Assembly: GCA_019916065.1 (NCBI GenBank)
Contig: CM034241.1
Location: 16,593,228 to 16,657,227, forward strand
Origin: Vitellaria paradoxa
Lineage: Eukaryota > Streptophyta > Magnoliopsida > Ericales > Sapotaceae
Direction: 5' to 3'
DNA length: 64,000 bases
Part shown: positions 45,070 through 56,198 of the stretch, piece by piece
Layout of the letters: every line of letters begins with the position of its first letter
How positions within the stretch are numbered: the first letter of the stretch is position 1
Program-made: the position numbers and the translations under genes
Notes under the pieces: model-generated
The model's input: only the letters and a program-made list of their open reading frames with translations
Database searches by the model: none
What the model was told of the DNA's origin: nothing

Positions 45070-45533
45070 ACTACAACACGGCGGTACACACTCTGAAGGC
45101 AAGAGCCATATAACCATTCTCAGTCCTAGGTCAGGCCAAGAAGAGTTTTTCTAAATTGGACTGCACTTCGACTGAGGCTTATTATCAACTTCTCATTGCA
45201 TAGCAGATCATACCTTTGCCAAACCAGCCAATGCTGTCTTTCTCTTACTCTTACAATCCCTCAAAGAGTTGTGCATGCTGTGGAGGATTACCTAGTTATG
45301 ATACCGAAAGCTATTTCTCTCTAAAGCATAAAATTCCAGACCAGATCGATAGTGGAAATATAGTAGTTCAAGCCTGTCCAATTCCAAATAACATTGCCAA
45401 TCTATTGCTAGATCGTAATAATCTCGTAAAAGGGAGCGTCAGACTTTCTTCTCGTATTAGATGCTATGAACAGAGAAAAGGACTCCAAGAACTAAATATC
45501 TATTTTTTTAATCTCATTTTTTTAATTCAATAA
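45070..45533 (+). pseudogene. Tat gag remnant, C-terminal part
   Basis: Reads DNYNTAVHTLKARAI, a stop, SKLDCTSTEAYYQLLIA, a stop, then the open part from 45216: SKSCACCGGLPSYDTESYFS, LKHKIPDQIDSGNIVVQA and PIPNNIANLL. The blocks AC-x2-GLPSYDTESYFSLKHKI and DSGNIVV match the zinc-knuckle-proximal end of Tat/Ogre gag (usual CAYHGG-GHDTE-C-ALKHKIQDLID). The knuckle is degraded: the His of the Tyr-His-Gly-Gly core is Cys, and the last Cys (ESC) is Tyr. It resumes immediately after the solo LTR. Confidence 0.65.
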
Positions 45534-45751
45534 GAAAACAAAATAAATTTGATTTTTTCATTTCATTTTACATTTCTTACAATTTTCCTTTACTTCTCAT
45601 TTCCCTCTGTAAATTTATATTTCCAGCATAACCTTAATATCATTATAACTTGACACAAATTAATTATTATTATCCATAAATTCTTAATTAGTGTGACAGG
45701 GGACAACCAAAATTTGTGTTCCACGTAATGCCCACCACAATATCTTACATG
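45534..45751. other. intergenic, no gene seen
   Basis: AT-rich spacer after the gag remnant. Confidence 0.5.
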
Positions 45752-45837
45752 CAATAAATGACAAATAAAAGCCCCCAGGGCGTAGCTCAGCTGGCAATCG
45801 GGACGGCAGATTTGCTCCAATAAATGACAAATAAAAG
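45752..45837 (+). mobile_element. 46-bp tRNA-like (SINE-head) insertion with 20-bp direct repeats
   Basis: CAATAAATGACAAATAAAAG is perfectly duplicated at 45752-45771 and 45818-45837. The 46 bp between them contain GGGCGTAGCTCAGCTGGCAA, with a perfect RNA polymerase III A-box (TAGCTCAGCTGG), as at the 5' end of tRNAs and tRNA-derived SINEs. There is no B-box and no poly(A). Confidence 0.65.
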
Positions 45838-46011
45838 ATAGGTGACCGAAAGAGTCTTGTTTCTGATCATTCCCAATCTCCCCATGGACTACCTTAGGCC
45901 TTTCTGGCAAATGTTGTAATTTGATCATTATGTAAATAAATGTGTGTAGTAATTACTTGTAAAATTTATTATAAATGATTTTTATCTATAAAAATATTGT
46001 TGTCATACTAA

Positions 46012-46276
46012 GGCTGCATTTAAAGTGTCAAATTTTATCAAAATTTACTAAATTTTGACTGTTAGTTATTTAGTGTGTTTCTCAAAAAGTTGAAAATTTT
46101 TAGAAAATTTTGATAAAGGGTTAGAGAAAATTCAAAAAATACTAGTAAAAGTTGATGAAGTTAAGAAAAAACAATTTAAGAAGTTAAAAAATTTTAGTGT
46201 TAAGAATGTTAGAAAAAATGAAAAAAAAATTAGAAAAATTAAAAATTTTTAGTGTTTTTTAGCATACCAAACTACC
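46012..46276. mobile_element. small MITE, decayed
   Basis: Left end GGCTGCATTTAAAGTG, right end (inverted) GGTAGTTTGG. The left end equals that of the MITE at 53051 (GGCTGTGTTTGGAGCC) after G-to-A and T/C changes. CTA flanks both sides. AT-rich interior, non-coding. Confidence 0.38.
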
Positions 46277-46454
46277 TATATATATAAAGAATTAGGTACT
46301 CATCAAAAATATATGAATAAAACAAGGTAAACAAGACTTAACTACATCAACGCCTCTCAATGAAAATTTTCAAAATGGGGTAAAAATTAATTTAAAATTT
46401 TTTCCATTCAATCTCATGTGATATCAAAACAATAAAGTTTAAAGCTAAATAGTA
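46277..46454. other. short spacer
   Basis: AT-rich, nothing recognised. Confidence 0.4.
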
Positions 46455-48572
46455 TTAGGCTTGATCACAACCACTGGAATATTGAGGCGGTTGCCTAGGG
46501 CATCACAAAAAGAGAAGTCTTATATTCTTAAAAATTTTATTAATATTTTAAACAAATCAAAATTTAATAAATTTATGAAACTTCTTACTTTTTTTTTTTT
46601 TAGTTCTCACATAATTTTTGAACATATTACTCAATTATTAATATTTTTTAATTTTATTTAAAATTCCATTTGATAGAGACCAAAACGGACTTTTGAAAAT
46701 TTTCACTTTAATTCTATTTATACGTGTTATAATTATCTTATATTTAATGCATTAATTTTTTTTTAATTTTATTTAAAATTCTATCTTACAAAGATAGGGG
46801 AAGCTTGACGTTGCTTTTGAAATTCAGATTCTTAAATTTAAACCTCTTACATTGAGAAGAGGTTTGCATCTTGGGATGTCTCATGTAGCGCTAATGCTAT
46901 CTTTGAAACTATTCACATCATTTATGCATAATTCTCCTTTTTTTTTTTCTTGATTGTAATGTAGCTTTTAAATTAATAAATTTTATGTTAACTTAAATTA
47001 AATAATAAGAGATACTAATTTGAATTAATTAACATGATTCTTTTATTAAAAAAGCTCAAATAGTTGAATTTGAACTTTTTTTTAATGCTATTCATAAATC
47101 ATAAATAAAATTTTCCCTAAAAAAGATGCCTCCTATTTCTCTAATTTGATGTGAAATAAATAAATATATTTTATAAAAAAAATTATTTCTATCATTTTAA
47201 TGTTATAGTGATAATTTGATTATGATTGCCAATAATTTCTAAATTTATTAAATTAAAGGTGTAATAATTTTGTTGACACCCCAATTTTGCCCTCTTATTT
47301 AATATTCATAGCATTTTAATGTTTTTAGTTGAATGGTACTCTACTGATTAAGTTTTCTTAATCGTATGGTATGTCAAAATATCAAAATTCATCAAAATGC
47401 AAACAAATAGCAAAATGTTGATTATACCCCTAGAGCTAGGGATAAGTCAAACAGAAGGACTAGATCAAGGTAGAAGACCACCAAATTGTACAAACATGTC
47501 CAAGACATCAAATGGAGGATCTTTGCATCAACAGAGGAGCCAAAATCCTGAGTTAAGGGTCAATTCGATCTAGAAGTTAAAAATAGCCTCTATCGACGTG
47601 CCCGAAGCTGATATCGACTAGACTGCCTAGTTACACATATTTTTAGAACATGTCATAAAACATAGACGTAGGTTCAGGGCAGCCAAAATATTACTCCAGA
47701 GGTCATCTAGGCTCCGCTGACTCAAAATGGCTCCTACTGAGAGGAATGAAGATAGTGGTAACCCAAACACAATTTGAGACCTCACACAAAGTCAAAAAGC
47801 CTTCAAATTGCACACAAATATTGAGAGTTCATTCCCAAAGGTAATGGCATAGCTACATTTGATCAAGTCAAACTTAGAAGGTCCTTCCATTGATTCACTT
47901 GTAAAATTTGTCAATTTTTTATAAATTCATAAAAATGTCCTAAAGTCCCGCTGATACCATTTTTAGATTCCCCATGCCCAAAAATGCTAGGAGGAGTCAG
48001 CCTAGTGATGCCTCCAAGGGTCAGGCCAAGGATTACCTAACCTTGCCTCTGTTTTGGCCCGTATTGGGGTAGTAATTTTCAAACAGACCTAACTTGGTCT
48101 TGGAGAATCCAAATTGAACCAAATTTTGACCTAATTGGTTTAATTCTCTCCAAAAACTGCTTGGGACATCTCGGAAGCTTGCAGAAACTACACTAGAGGT
48201 CTTAGAATGGCCCAAACTTGTGAAGATGAAACTTGAACCTTGCAAAACATGGCTTAAGCCAAGTGCTCAAGCCAAACTAGCCCCCAAATCCTCTTTGCCG
48301 CCAAACACCTTGCCAAATAGGTGTTTAGCAATTTTTTTTTTTCATGTTTTGATTTGCAAATTTGTTTGCCCACCTTGTTTTGCAAACTTTTTTTTTGCTT
48401 AAAGTGTTATGCGAACCATTTTGCACATCTTGTTTAGCAAAGAACGTTGTAAAAAAGATTTTTGCAGGATTTTTTGCATCATTTGTTGTGTAAACTTGTT
48501 TGCAAAATTAGGTTTCGCAAAGTTGTTTGCCTTCCAAAGTATTTCAAACTTTTTGGCGCCAATAAAAGCCTG

Positions 48573-48577
48573 TATAA
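48573..48577 (+). promoter_or_regulatory. possible LTR core promoter (TATAA)
   Basis: TGTATAAGGAGCGC follows a GGCGCCAATAAAAGCC block and precedes a pyrimidine-rich stretch, a layout typical of LTR U3/R borders. Confidence 0.35.
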
Positions 48578-48879
48578 GGAGCGCTTCCCCTCCTCATTTT
48601 CTTATCCCCCACTGAGCTCCCTTTCTTCTTTCTCTCTAAAGCCGGCCATCAAGAGGAGTTTTCAAGAAGTTTTGGAAGAATTCGAGGCTCTTTCTCTCTG
48701 GTTTTTCAAGTTCGGTATAATTTTTTTCCAGAAAATTTTACCTTATCTTTTAGTTCAATTTGTTTGCATAATTAGAATAGAATTGTTTTAATTGTGTAAA
48801 TAAAATTCTTTGTTAATGAAAGGCATCCGGATCATACTTCAAGATCGGGTTGTACTTGATGTATGATATTGATCGGATA

Positions 48880-49340
48880 TACCCGAGACAATTTCGCAAA
48901 ACTCAAATATCATTCATATATCATATCCATATCATACTAACATTTCATACCATGCCATTACATCATTTTACCATATAATACTATGTCATAATGTCACATC
49001 ATTTTACCATACAATACCATGTCATAATGTCATGTTTGTCATTCCATGCCATGCCATATCATCACGTTACTATGCCAGGCCATGCTAGATATCATATTCA
49101 CCATGCCATGTCCTATATACCATATTATACCATATCATTGTCATCCTACACCATACTCACATGTCATATTGCCATGCCAGGCCATGTTATACCATGCCCT
49201 AATCATGATATGCCATGTTACCATGCTCATTCATCATCTCATATCATAGTATAACATGCTGGGATATCAAGTACCATGTTACCATATGCTCTAACATACC
49301 ATGCATCATGTTTTGACATACCGGCACATGTCTTGACATG
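48880..49340. repeat. degenerate CAT-rich array in the Tat-like LTR
   Basis: Repeated CCATGCCAT, CATATCATACCAT and ATGTCATAATGTCAT words over about 450 bp. It yields open frames rich in Met and His (for example 48991-49254), which I regard as artefacts. Confidence 0.8.
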
Positions 49341-49439
49341 CATCCTTAATTGCCATCCATGATAGAATATAAGTTGTCATCATATTCAACATGCCTGCAC
49401 CTGATCCTGATAATTGCATCACTCACATCACATTAAGCT

Positions 49440-50760
49440 CCTAGGCTTTTCACCTAGACTTACTCATCATCACTAGGAAATAAGCTCTCGATATGAGCTA
49501 AGTTCCTTTCCAATATGATATACTCATTCACCTATGTTAAGTGCATCCTTGGGAGTTGAGCTCCTCCTTAGAGTGAAGCTCCTTCCTCCAATTAGGTGCC
49601 AACTGCCAACTATATCCTATTGTCTAGATCTAAGCTCCTTTCCTTTCCCACTTAGGCTTCAAGCGCTAATTATCCCCCTGTTTAGAGCTAAGCTCATTTC
49701 CTTCCCTAATTAGGCACCAAGTGCCAAATATCTTCTTGTCTGGATCCAAGCTCCTTTCCTTCCCTAGTTAGGTGCTAAGTGCCAACTTTCACCTTATCTA
49801 GAGCTTAACTCCTTTCTATAGATCACCTTAATCAAGAGCTACGTAGACCTAATCCCTTAACAAGGTACATAGGCAGCTCGAGCAGAAGGCTTAAGTTCGG
49901 TCACCTTAGTGTGAAACACTAACTTAGAACTAAGCTCTACACCTGCACCATAGTTCAAATTAGTTTAGAGCTACGTAGACCTGATCCCTTAATAGGGTAC
50001 ATAAGTAGCTCGAGCAGAAGACTTGAGTTCGGTCACCACAACGCGAGGGGTTACCTTTAAACTAAGATCTTTTCCCAGGTTAAATGCAAGGTGTTAACCA
50101 TTTCTTCTCTAGAGCAAGGTTCCATTTCCTAGTTACGTGCTAGGCAATAGCCATTCTCTCTAATCTGGAGCTAGACTCTATTTCTCAATTATGTGCAAGA
50201 CACTAATAGTTCTGTTTACCTTTGAAGTTAAAACTCCCTAACAGAGTGAAACTCCTTCCTCCAGTTACGCATTACGCACTAATTATCCTTTCCCCTAGTC
50301 GAGTAAGGCTCCTTTCCTCTAGTTATGTGCTAGGCGCTAACTATTCTCTTTCATCTGGAGCTAGGTTCCATTTCCCAATTAAGCATGAGGTGCTAACTAT
50401 TATCTGGATTGAAGCTCTCTTCCAAAAGTTATGTGCAAGGCGTTAACTTTCATTTCAATTATGAAGCCAAACTTTGATAATACAAAGACAATTACTCCTG
50501 ACACATATTTAGAGTTACGACTTTTTCTTTCCCTTATCCTATCTTAGGAGCGAGGCTCCTTCACTAAACTTGTATAGAACACTAACCTTATCATTCACAT
50601 TTGCACATCACATCCGCACTAGGCACTATCCCAGAGCTACGTCGACTTGATCCCTTAGAAGGGTGAATAAGCAGCTCGAGCAGATAGCTTGAGCGTAGTC
50701 TCCATGGTCTTCATAGACCATTAGGCATGAAGCGCTAACTTAGACTTAGAGCTAAGCTCT
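49440..50760. repeat. degenerate ~80-bp tandem array in the Tat-like LTR
   Basis: Units carry AGCTAAGCTCCTTTCC followed by TTAGG(C/T)(A/G)C(C/T)AAG(T/C)GC and a short AT tail; at least ten can be followed. Near 49835-50040 and 50625-50880 a longer unit with AGAGCTACGTAGACCT and CAGCTCGAGCAGA recurs three to four times. The same words occur at 36820-36960. Confidence 0.7.
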
Positions 50761-51719
50761 TATATCTGCATACCAGTTCATATCAACATATAGTGTAGAC
50801 CACCTTAGGTCTTAACTACATCGACTTGATCCCTTCACAGGGTACATAGGTAACTGGAGCACATAACTTGAGTTCAGTCACATTGGTCTTCATAGACCAT
50901 ATTCATTGTCAGCACACACACACTCATGAATAGGCAGATATCTCACTACACTAGCACACATGACTTAGGCTCAAACACCATATATTTCACACATCATTTG
51001 CATCTAGGGTTGTATGCATTGATCACCATAAATTGGAGCATTATATTGTGAGATTACAACTACAAAGAGTGGAAAAGGACTCTGGATATCCCGAGATATC
51101 CAGGCGTAACGGTTTCCATGCCTAATCGAACCCTTAGATCCATTATCTCTGATTACACAGACTAGTCGAGAGTCACTAAAAAGGCCTATTTATCACATTT
51201 TCAAAAATATAACTAAAATATTTTTAAAACTCGGGTTTCTCGACACACCCATTTTGAAAGTGTCGGGTGACAACCCCCAGTCTCTGTAATCAAAGCCGTA
51301 TTTCAAAATAAAAACATATTTTTTCACATTTAGGCGATCTCGGATGCACTATGTCACAATAAGGACTTACAATCCGCACTCGTCGACCCCAGCACACGGA
51401 TCCGGTTATGACAATTTAAATTTAAAATTTTTATTATAAAATAAAATTTTCAAATATATTTAGGTTGCATTTGTGTTCATAAATTTTAATCATGAACTTA
51501 AAAACTTTCATGTATATTAATCAAATTAATGTCTCATATAATTAATTAAATTTTATATAAAATTTATTAATTTAGAAGATACATAAATTAACCATTGCAA
51601 TTAAGAAAAAAAGAAAGAAAACAAAGCATAGCATTAGAGGTGCATGAGATATCTCGAGATTTGAACATCATTTTTCAACAGATGAGTTCTAAATTTCAAA
51701 AATAACTTTAGACTTTCTA

Positions 51720-52010
51720 TCTATCTTACACTGCTTTTGAACTTACTATTTTAACTCCATATTTAAATGTCAGACTCAATCTATCTTACACTACTTTTGA
51801 ACTTTCTATTTTAACTCTATTTAAATGTAATAACTATCTTATATTTAATGTATTAATTATTATTTTTAATTATATTTAAAATTTTATCTAGAAAAACTTT
51901 TGGACTTTTTATTCTAACTCTATCAATATCATGTCAAAGTAATCTAATATTTAATGCATTATTATTTTTTAAATTTTATTGAAAACTTTGTTTGACAAAT
52001 ACTAAATAAG
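51720..52010. repeat. sub-terminal direct repeats in the foldback element
   Basis: ACTTTTGAACTTTCTATTTT-type units at about 51730, 51795 and 51893, and once near 46690 in the left arm. Confidence 0.5.
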
Positions 52011-52065
52011 TTAAATCTCTCTAAAAGTTTCATATTTAAAGCCCCAAATTTGTAGACACGGTCGT

Positions 52066-53050
52066 CCCATACATACATATATATATATATAACACCACTC
52101 CCCCACAATATAAAAGGTTGCTTTGGAATGTGATGACCATATATTTCAAAGGCAAAACTTGTGGCTTTACCCATGCATTGATACTTTGCCTTCAGTTTCC
52201 TAATCCCCGCCAACTTTCAAAAGCCAGTGAGTTTTTTCTTTTTTTTAGGTAGTTAAAAGCCAATGAGTTAGCTTGCCTTATTCATAATTAGTTGGACAGT
52301 TGGATAATCACAATTGAAGCATAAGAAATACTGGCCACATATTGATACTAGCCACATATTGAGTTGAGAATCAATTAATGCAACCCCGAAGAACCAATAC
52401 ATTCCACGCTATGTGCTGCTTACACTAATATTGTATAATGGGTAAAACAAAGCTCCACCACTCACCTCAGAAAATGCCAATTTGGCCTAAGTTTTGATAC
52501 TAACCAAGGGTGTGAAATCAGTAAAAATCGGGTAGCATCCGGGTTAAACGTTGGGGGATCAATGTAGTGTTTGAACCTTTTTTATTTGAGGTTTTGATTG
52601 GCTGAGCAATCCTTATTTTTAAATGTTGAACAAGAACAGCCAATTTAATTCAACACTTAATGCATATACTTTCTTCAACTTAATCTAACCCTAAATATAG
52701 AAAATGAGAGGAAGAATTAAAGCAACTCTCAACCTTGCGAATTAAAAAAAAAAAGGGAATGAAACAGCTCTCGAATGAATTGGAAATGATCAGGATTAAT
52801 TTATAGAAGTATTGGTGGCTATCCAAAATAGTCACAATACTAAACAGTCACCACCAATCCTGAACAAATTTATTTATTCTTTGTTTAGAATAGTTATCAT
52901 TTATTAAAATGACAATTTTAACAAAATTATTTAGATTGGACTGAATTTAAACACTCTGTCAAAAAAATATAAGACATAGCTGGGAGAGACCCACATGCGT
53001 GCGAGTCGAGTTAAATAAGTGGTGGCACACACTTGTTTGAGTCAAACTAA
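52066..53050. other. AT-rich intergenic stretch, no gene seen
   Basis: Begins with a short TA run (52077-52090). Small local duplications occur at 52220/52255 and 52330/52350. No domains or terminal repeats. Confidence 0.5.
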
Positions 53051-53430
53051 GGGTGTGTTTGGAGTCCCCAAAAAAATTAAAAGTTTTCAAATGTGAAATT
53101 TTGTTGGAGTTTGGAGTGTAAAAAAATTATTGTGAAATGATTGTTGGATGTTTATGTTTGATTTGATATAAAGTTGGTAAAAATTATATGAAGTGACACG
53201 TAACAAAATTTTAGTAGAGGATTTTGAAAATTTTTAGAGTTTTGTCTAACTTTTTGTACAAATGTCAGATCAACTTTTAAAAAATCCTGCCAAAACTCGT
53301 TGGAATGCACCATTTTGGTTCGTTCCGACGGATTTTAATAACTTTTTGGAATTTTTTAGAGTTTGAAAAAGGTGAAACTTTTGGAGTTTTTTTGAAACTT
53401 TTGAACTTTTTTTAGGCTCCAAACACAGCC
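53051..53430. mobile_element. MITE with GGGTGTGTTTGGAG termini
   Basis: 380 bp. Terminal inverted repeats GGGTGTGTTTGGAGTCC and GGCTGTGTTTGGAGCC. Flanked by TAA and TAT, which hints at a PIF/Harbinger-type three-base target, but the superfamily is unsure. AT-rich, non-coding interior. Confidence 0.65.
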
Positions 53431-53967
53431 TATGCCCAATTTCATAAAAAAAATAAAAAAAAAAGTCAAACTAAGCCCATTAAGTCATTTCCTTTAATAA
53501 ACTTGGGGCCCACCTCTTAATCTAAACGTACGTTATATTTGCAATACTAAACTTCCTCTTCCACTTCCAATGTGGAACAAGCATTAAACATATTTTCCAA
53601 TATGTTACTTTTGGGCCAATTTATTCACTTTTTACCGATTTTGAACAAATAAATATATTGTGTTAATCTACTTGCAGAGTAGAATATGTTAATACAATTT
53701 GGGTATTTAATTAGAGAATGGACTCTAGTTTAATTTGGCTATCAAAATCACTCGAAAATAATATTTTTGCCTAATAATTCCACACATAATGAAAAATTGG
53801 TTGTGCCAATGTAAATGAAAATCTAAACACATAAGAAAGTACATAACAAAAGCATAGTACATCGAGATTTATGGCTTTTGTCCTTGAATTTTCTCTAGTG
53901 AAAGACTGTCAGATTTATTGGGTAAATAGTGAACATGATGTCTTAAACTATTAAGCTAATTGGTAAA
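53431..53967. other. spacer before the second Athila element
   Basis: Non-coding. It ends in GTAAA, the visible half of a possible TSD; the partner lies beyond the window. Confidence 0.5.
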
Positions 53968-55190
53968 TGCTTGTATTTGTTTTTACGAGTCTAATTTACA
54001 TCCCAAGTGTAAGGTGGTCGATTATAAACATGATAAAAATCCAGTGAATACCGCGTCGAATCACAGAAAATTTCAAATGATTTTGAAACAAAACACTTAG
54101 GAAAATTGTATTGGAAATATGAACTCACAATGAATTAATGATGGTTTTTGAATTTTGACAGTGAAAATTTCATCAAAACTTAATTTAAAAAAACAATTAT
54201 AAAAATAACTTGGACTAAATTAAATTGAGTAGAGATTTCTATGGATTTTCAAGGACAAAATATAACTCAATTTACTCTATTGAAAGAGTAGATCAGAGAA
54301 TTGTAAACAATGAAGCAGAATTTAGAACAATGATCTAATAATTCGAGTATGAAGTTAAGTTCTCGTAATTGAAAACCTAAATCAAATACTTAGAGTGAAC
54401 AGCCTACAGAGAGTACATGTAAGATCTATATTAGCAATTCATATACAATTTTTCTTAAGAAAGTGCACGAGAATTTCTAAATAGAAACTAACATATATTC
54501 CATATAAGCTATACAAATAAGATGAGATCTAGAATTATCAACTAGAGATTTCAATAGATGCAAACTATGTAATCACCATTTGTAGAGAATTTGTAAGAAA
54601 ATCAAATATTAGAACTCAAAATACTATGAAAATCCACATACATCTCATACTCTCCTTGATTTGAATCCAAACAAGAAGACTACTCACTCATAGATGTAGA
54701 GAAATCAAAGCTTGAACTAAATTGAAGCATCTTTACAAGAAAAATTGAAAGGGAAAGTAGAACTTTCTAGGGAACCAAACAAGATTCACTTTCTCTCCCT
54801 CTTTCTCTCTCTTTACAATTATATATATATGTGCAACCAACAACATATCTCGAGTCTTCTCCTCTTTATATAGTACAAACCATTTAGTTCAAATAACCAA
54901 AAAGCCCTTAAGTCTAATTGAAAATTACAAAATTTCTATAGAACTCCCATGGTTTGTGAAAATACGTAATTTACTGCTAGTTGATCCCAATTCAATCAAC
55001 CACACACACACAATTGTAGAAGGCGAGATAAAAAGAACGAGGAAACCCACATAGAGAAACCCTAAAAACTTTCACTAAAATAAACGTTGGTTACAAACTC
55101 AAACACTCCATCCAACCGATTATTCAACCTCTTAAGCTCTCTCATTATAAAGTATGTGTCATTCTTTATTTGAGAGAAATTTTTGACTCA
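53968..55190 (-). repeat. 3' LTR of the second Athila-like element
   Basis: Homologous to 63331-64000 over its left ~650 bp. Read on the minus strand, the proposed start is TGAGTC at 55190, next to a purine tract, and the end ACAAGCA at 53968. The right boundary is inferred from the polypurine tract because the partner LTR is incomplete. Confidence 0.7.
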
Positions 55191-55203
55191 CTTTTTCCCA
55201 TTT
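55191..55203 (-). other. possible polypurine tract of the second Athila-like element
   Basis: Minus strand AAATGGGAAAAAG just before the proposed TG of the 3' LTR. Confidence 0.45.
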
Positions 55204-55206
55204 ATC

Positions 55207-56198
55207 TCAATTTTGATTTATATGCCTCTCCAAGGAAGGTGTCGATCCCCTCCTCAATTGACTTTCACTTCTTTCCCTAGAAGTTGCTGTGATAGGTCCT
55301 AATGGCTTGGCAACTTCCATTCTTTGCTCAGGATCCACTTTCTTCTTCACAGTGTACCTTGTGATGAACCCTCCAAAAGGTAAACTCAAAATTTTAGTTT
55401 TGTTCTTAGCCAAGGACAAGTGCTCTCAAAAACTACTTCGGCTAAGTCAATTTTAACCTCTGAGTTAGTAGTGTACATAAGCTACCCTTTCTCATAACTT
55501 AACTTTGAAGTGTTTCTTATAGGCATAATTTGTGAACACACAAGGAAATTCAATGCCTTGAACTTAGGTGTCAACCTCTTCTTTTCTAATTTGTTCTTGT
55601 GCCCCCAGTTTTACCTTCTTTTCCTAGTTAAATCTCAGCAAGTGCATCTTTATAAGGGGTCTCCTCCTTAAATGGATAGCCTAGATTTTCCACTATTGGT
55701 AGCTTGAAAAAGTAAGCAATTCTTTTTGGAGTCAATTCTATCTCAATTCCCCTTACCTTGGTGCAAATGCAATCCTTCCCATAATTACTTACCAAAAAAA
55801 AAAAATCCTTCCCATAATTCTTGAATTCAGTTATATTTGCATAAATTTCTTGTACTAACATCACAACTGCTACACCATTAAATTAAGCAAACTTCTCCCA
55901 TCCTCTCTTTTCCATGTTTTGCTTAAGCTCGAACTCTTCTCTTTGAAAATGATTCAACATGATTCCCTTTTTTCCACCAAAACAACCTTATCACACTAGT
56001 AATCATCAAAATATCTTTGAGCTATCCTATTGGAGAACCTAAAATGATCATAATTCTCTCCTTTATTCCTTAGTTTAACACTAGGTGGTGGAGCCTCTTG
56101 AGAAGTTGTTTTTGACCTTTTCCTTCTATATGTTTCAAGCTCCATAGGTGGTTAGAACTAGTTATTTTCTCCTTTCCCTTAGACTTATTAGGTTCCAT
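55207..56198 (-). pseudogene. REFY-type third ORF of the second Athila element, broken
   Basis: Starts at a minus-strand ATG near 56198 (MEPNKSKGKEKI, basic, like MPPKRMKK in the other copy). Then FRFSNRIAQRYFDDY, KRGWEKFA, VQEIYANITEF (in place of VREFYSN), VRGIEIELTPKRIAYFFKLP, and after frame changes LSLPFGGFITRYT with a basic tail. Block order equals 18374-19753. A frameshift near 56085, internal stops and an A/T-run insertion near 55795 (with a duplicated NYGKD segment) disable it. Role unknown. Confidence 0.65.

Larger units (their letters stand above)
36560..45533 (+). mobile_element. Tat/Ogre-like Ty3-gypsy element, degraded and nested
   Basis: A 5'-truncated LTR (36560-39207), primer-binding site, leader and gag remnants lie in order on the plus strand. 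The gag sequence is split by a probable solo LTR (41513-45069) and resumes at 45070. No pol is left in the window. LTR homology to 47274-51413 and the TGGCGACTC-type primer site support the Tat/Ogre side of Ty3-gypsy. Confidence 0.6.
47274..51413 (+). repeat. Tat-like LTR, about 4.14 kb, solo or unpaired
   Basis: Begins TGACACCCCAATTTTGCCC and ends TTATGACA. Its last kilobase matches the LTR at 36560-39207 in the same orientation. No internal coding region follows. Flanking five-base words do not match convincingly. Confidence 0.6.
46455..52065. mobile_element. foldback/hAT-like element interrupted by a Tat-type LTR
   Basis: The left arm starts with TTGAGGCGGTTGCCTAGGGC, like the hAT-like element at 37232 (ATTGCCTAAGGCC). 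The right end near 52040-52065, inverted, reads GGACGACCGTGTCTAC and TTTGGGGCTTTAAAT. Inner arms 46800-47100 and 51460-51720 are inverted copies: the CTAATGCTAT and AAATTAATAAATTTTAT blocks recur in reverse. No clean TSD. Without the LTR the element would be about 1.5 kb. Confidence 0.4.

Noticed and set aside
45781..45817. A genuine tRNA gene
   Set aside because: Only the A-box half is present; no anticodon arm, B-box or acceptor complement.
48991..49254. Open frames rich in Met and His
   Set aside because: Translation of a CAT-rich degenerate tandem array within an LTR; no domain, both overlapping frames look alike.
48880..50760. CRISPR-like array
   Set aside because: Units are degenerate, lack unique spacers and lie in a plant LTR.
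46455..52065. LTR pair 36560-39207 and 47274-51413 as the two ends of one element
   Set aside because: Orientation fits, but the second copy sits between inverted arms of a foldback element, and the interval lacks pol and a polypurine tract; left as unproven.
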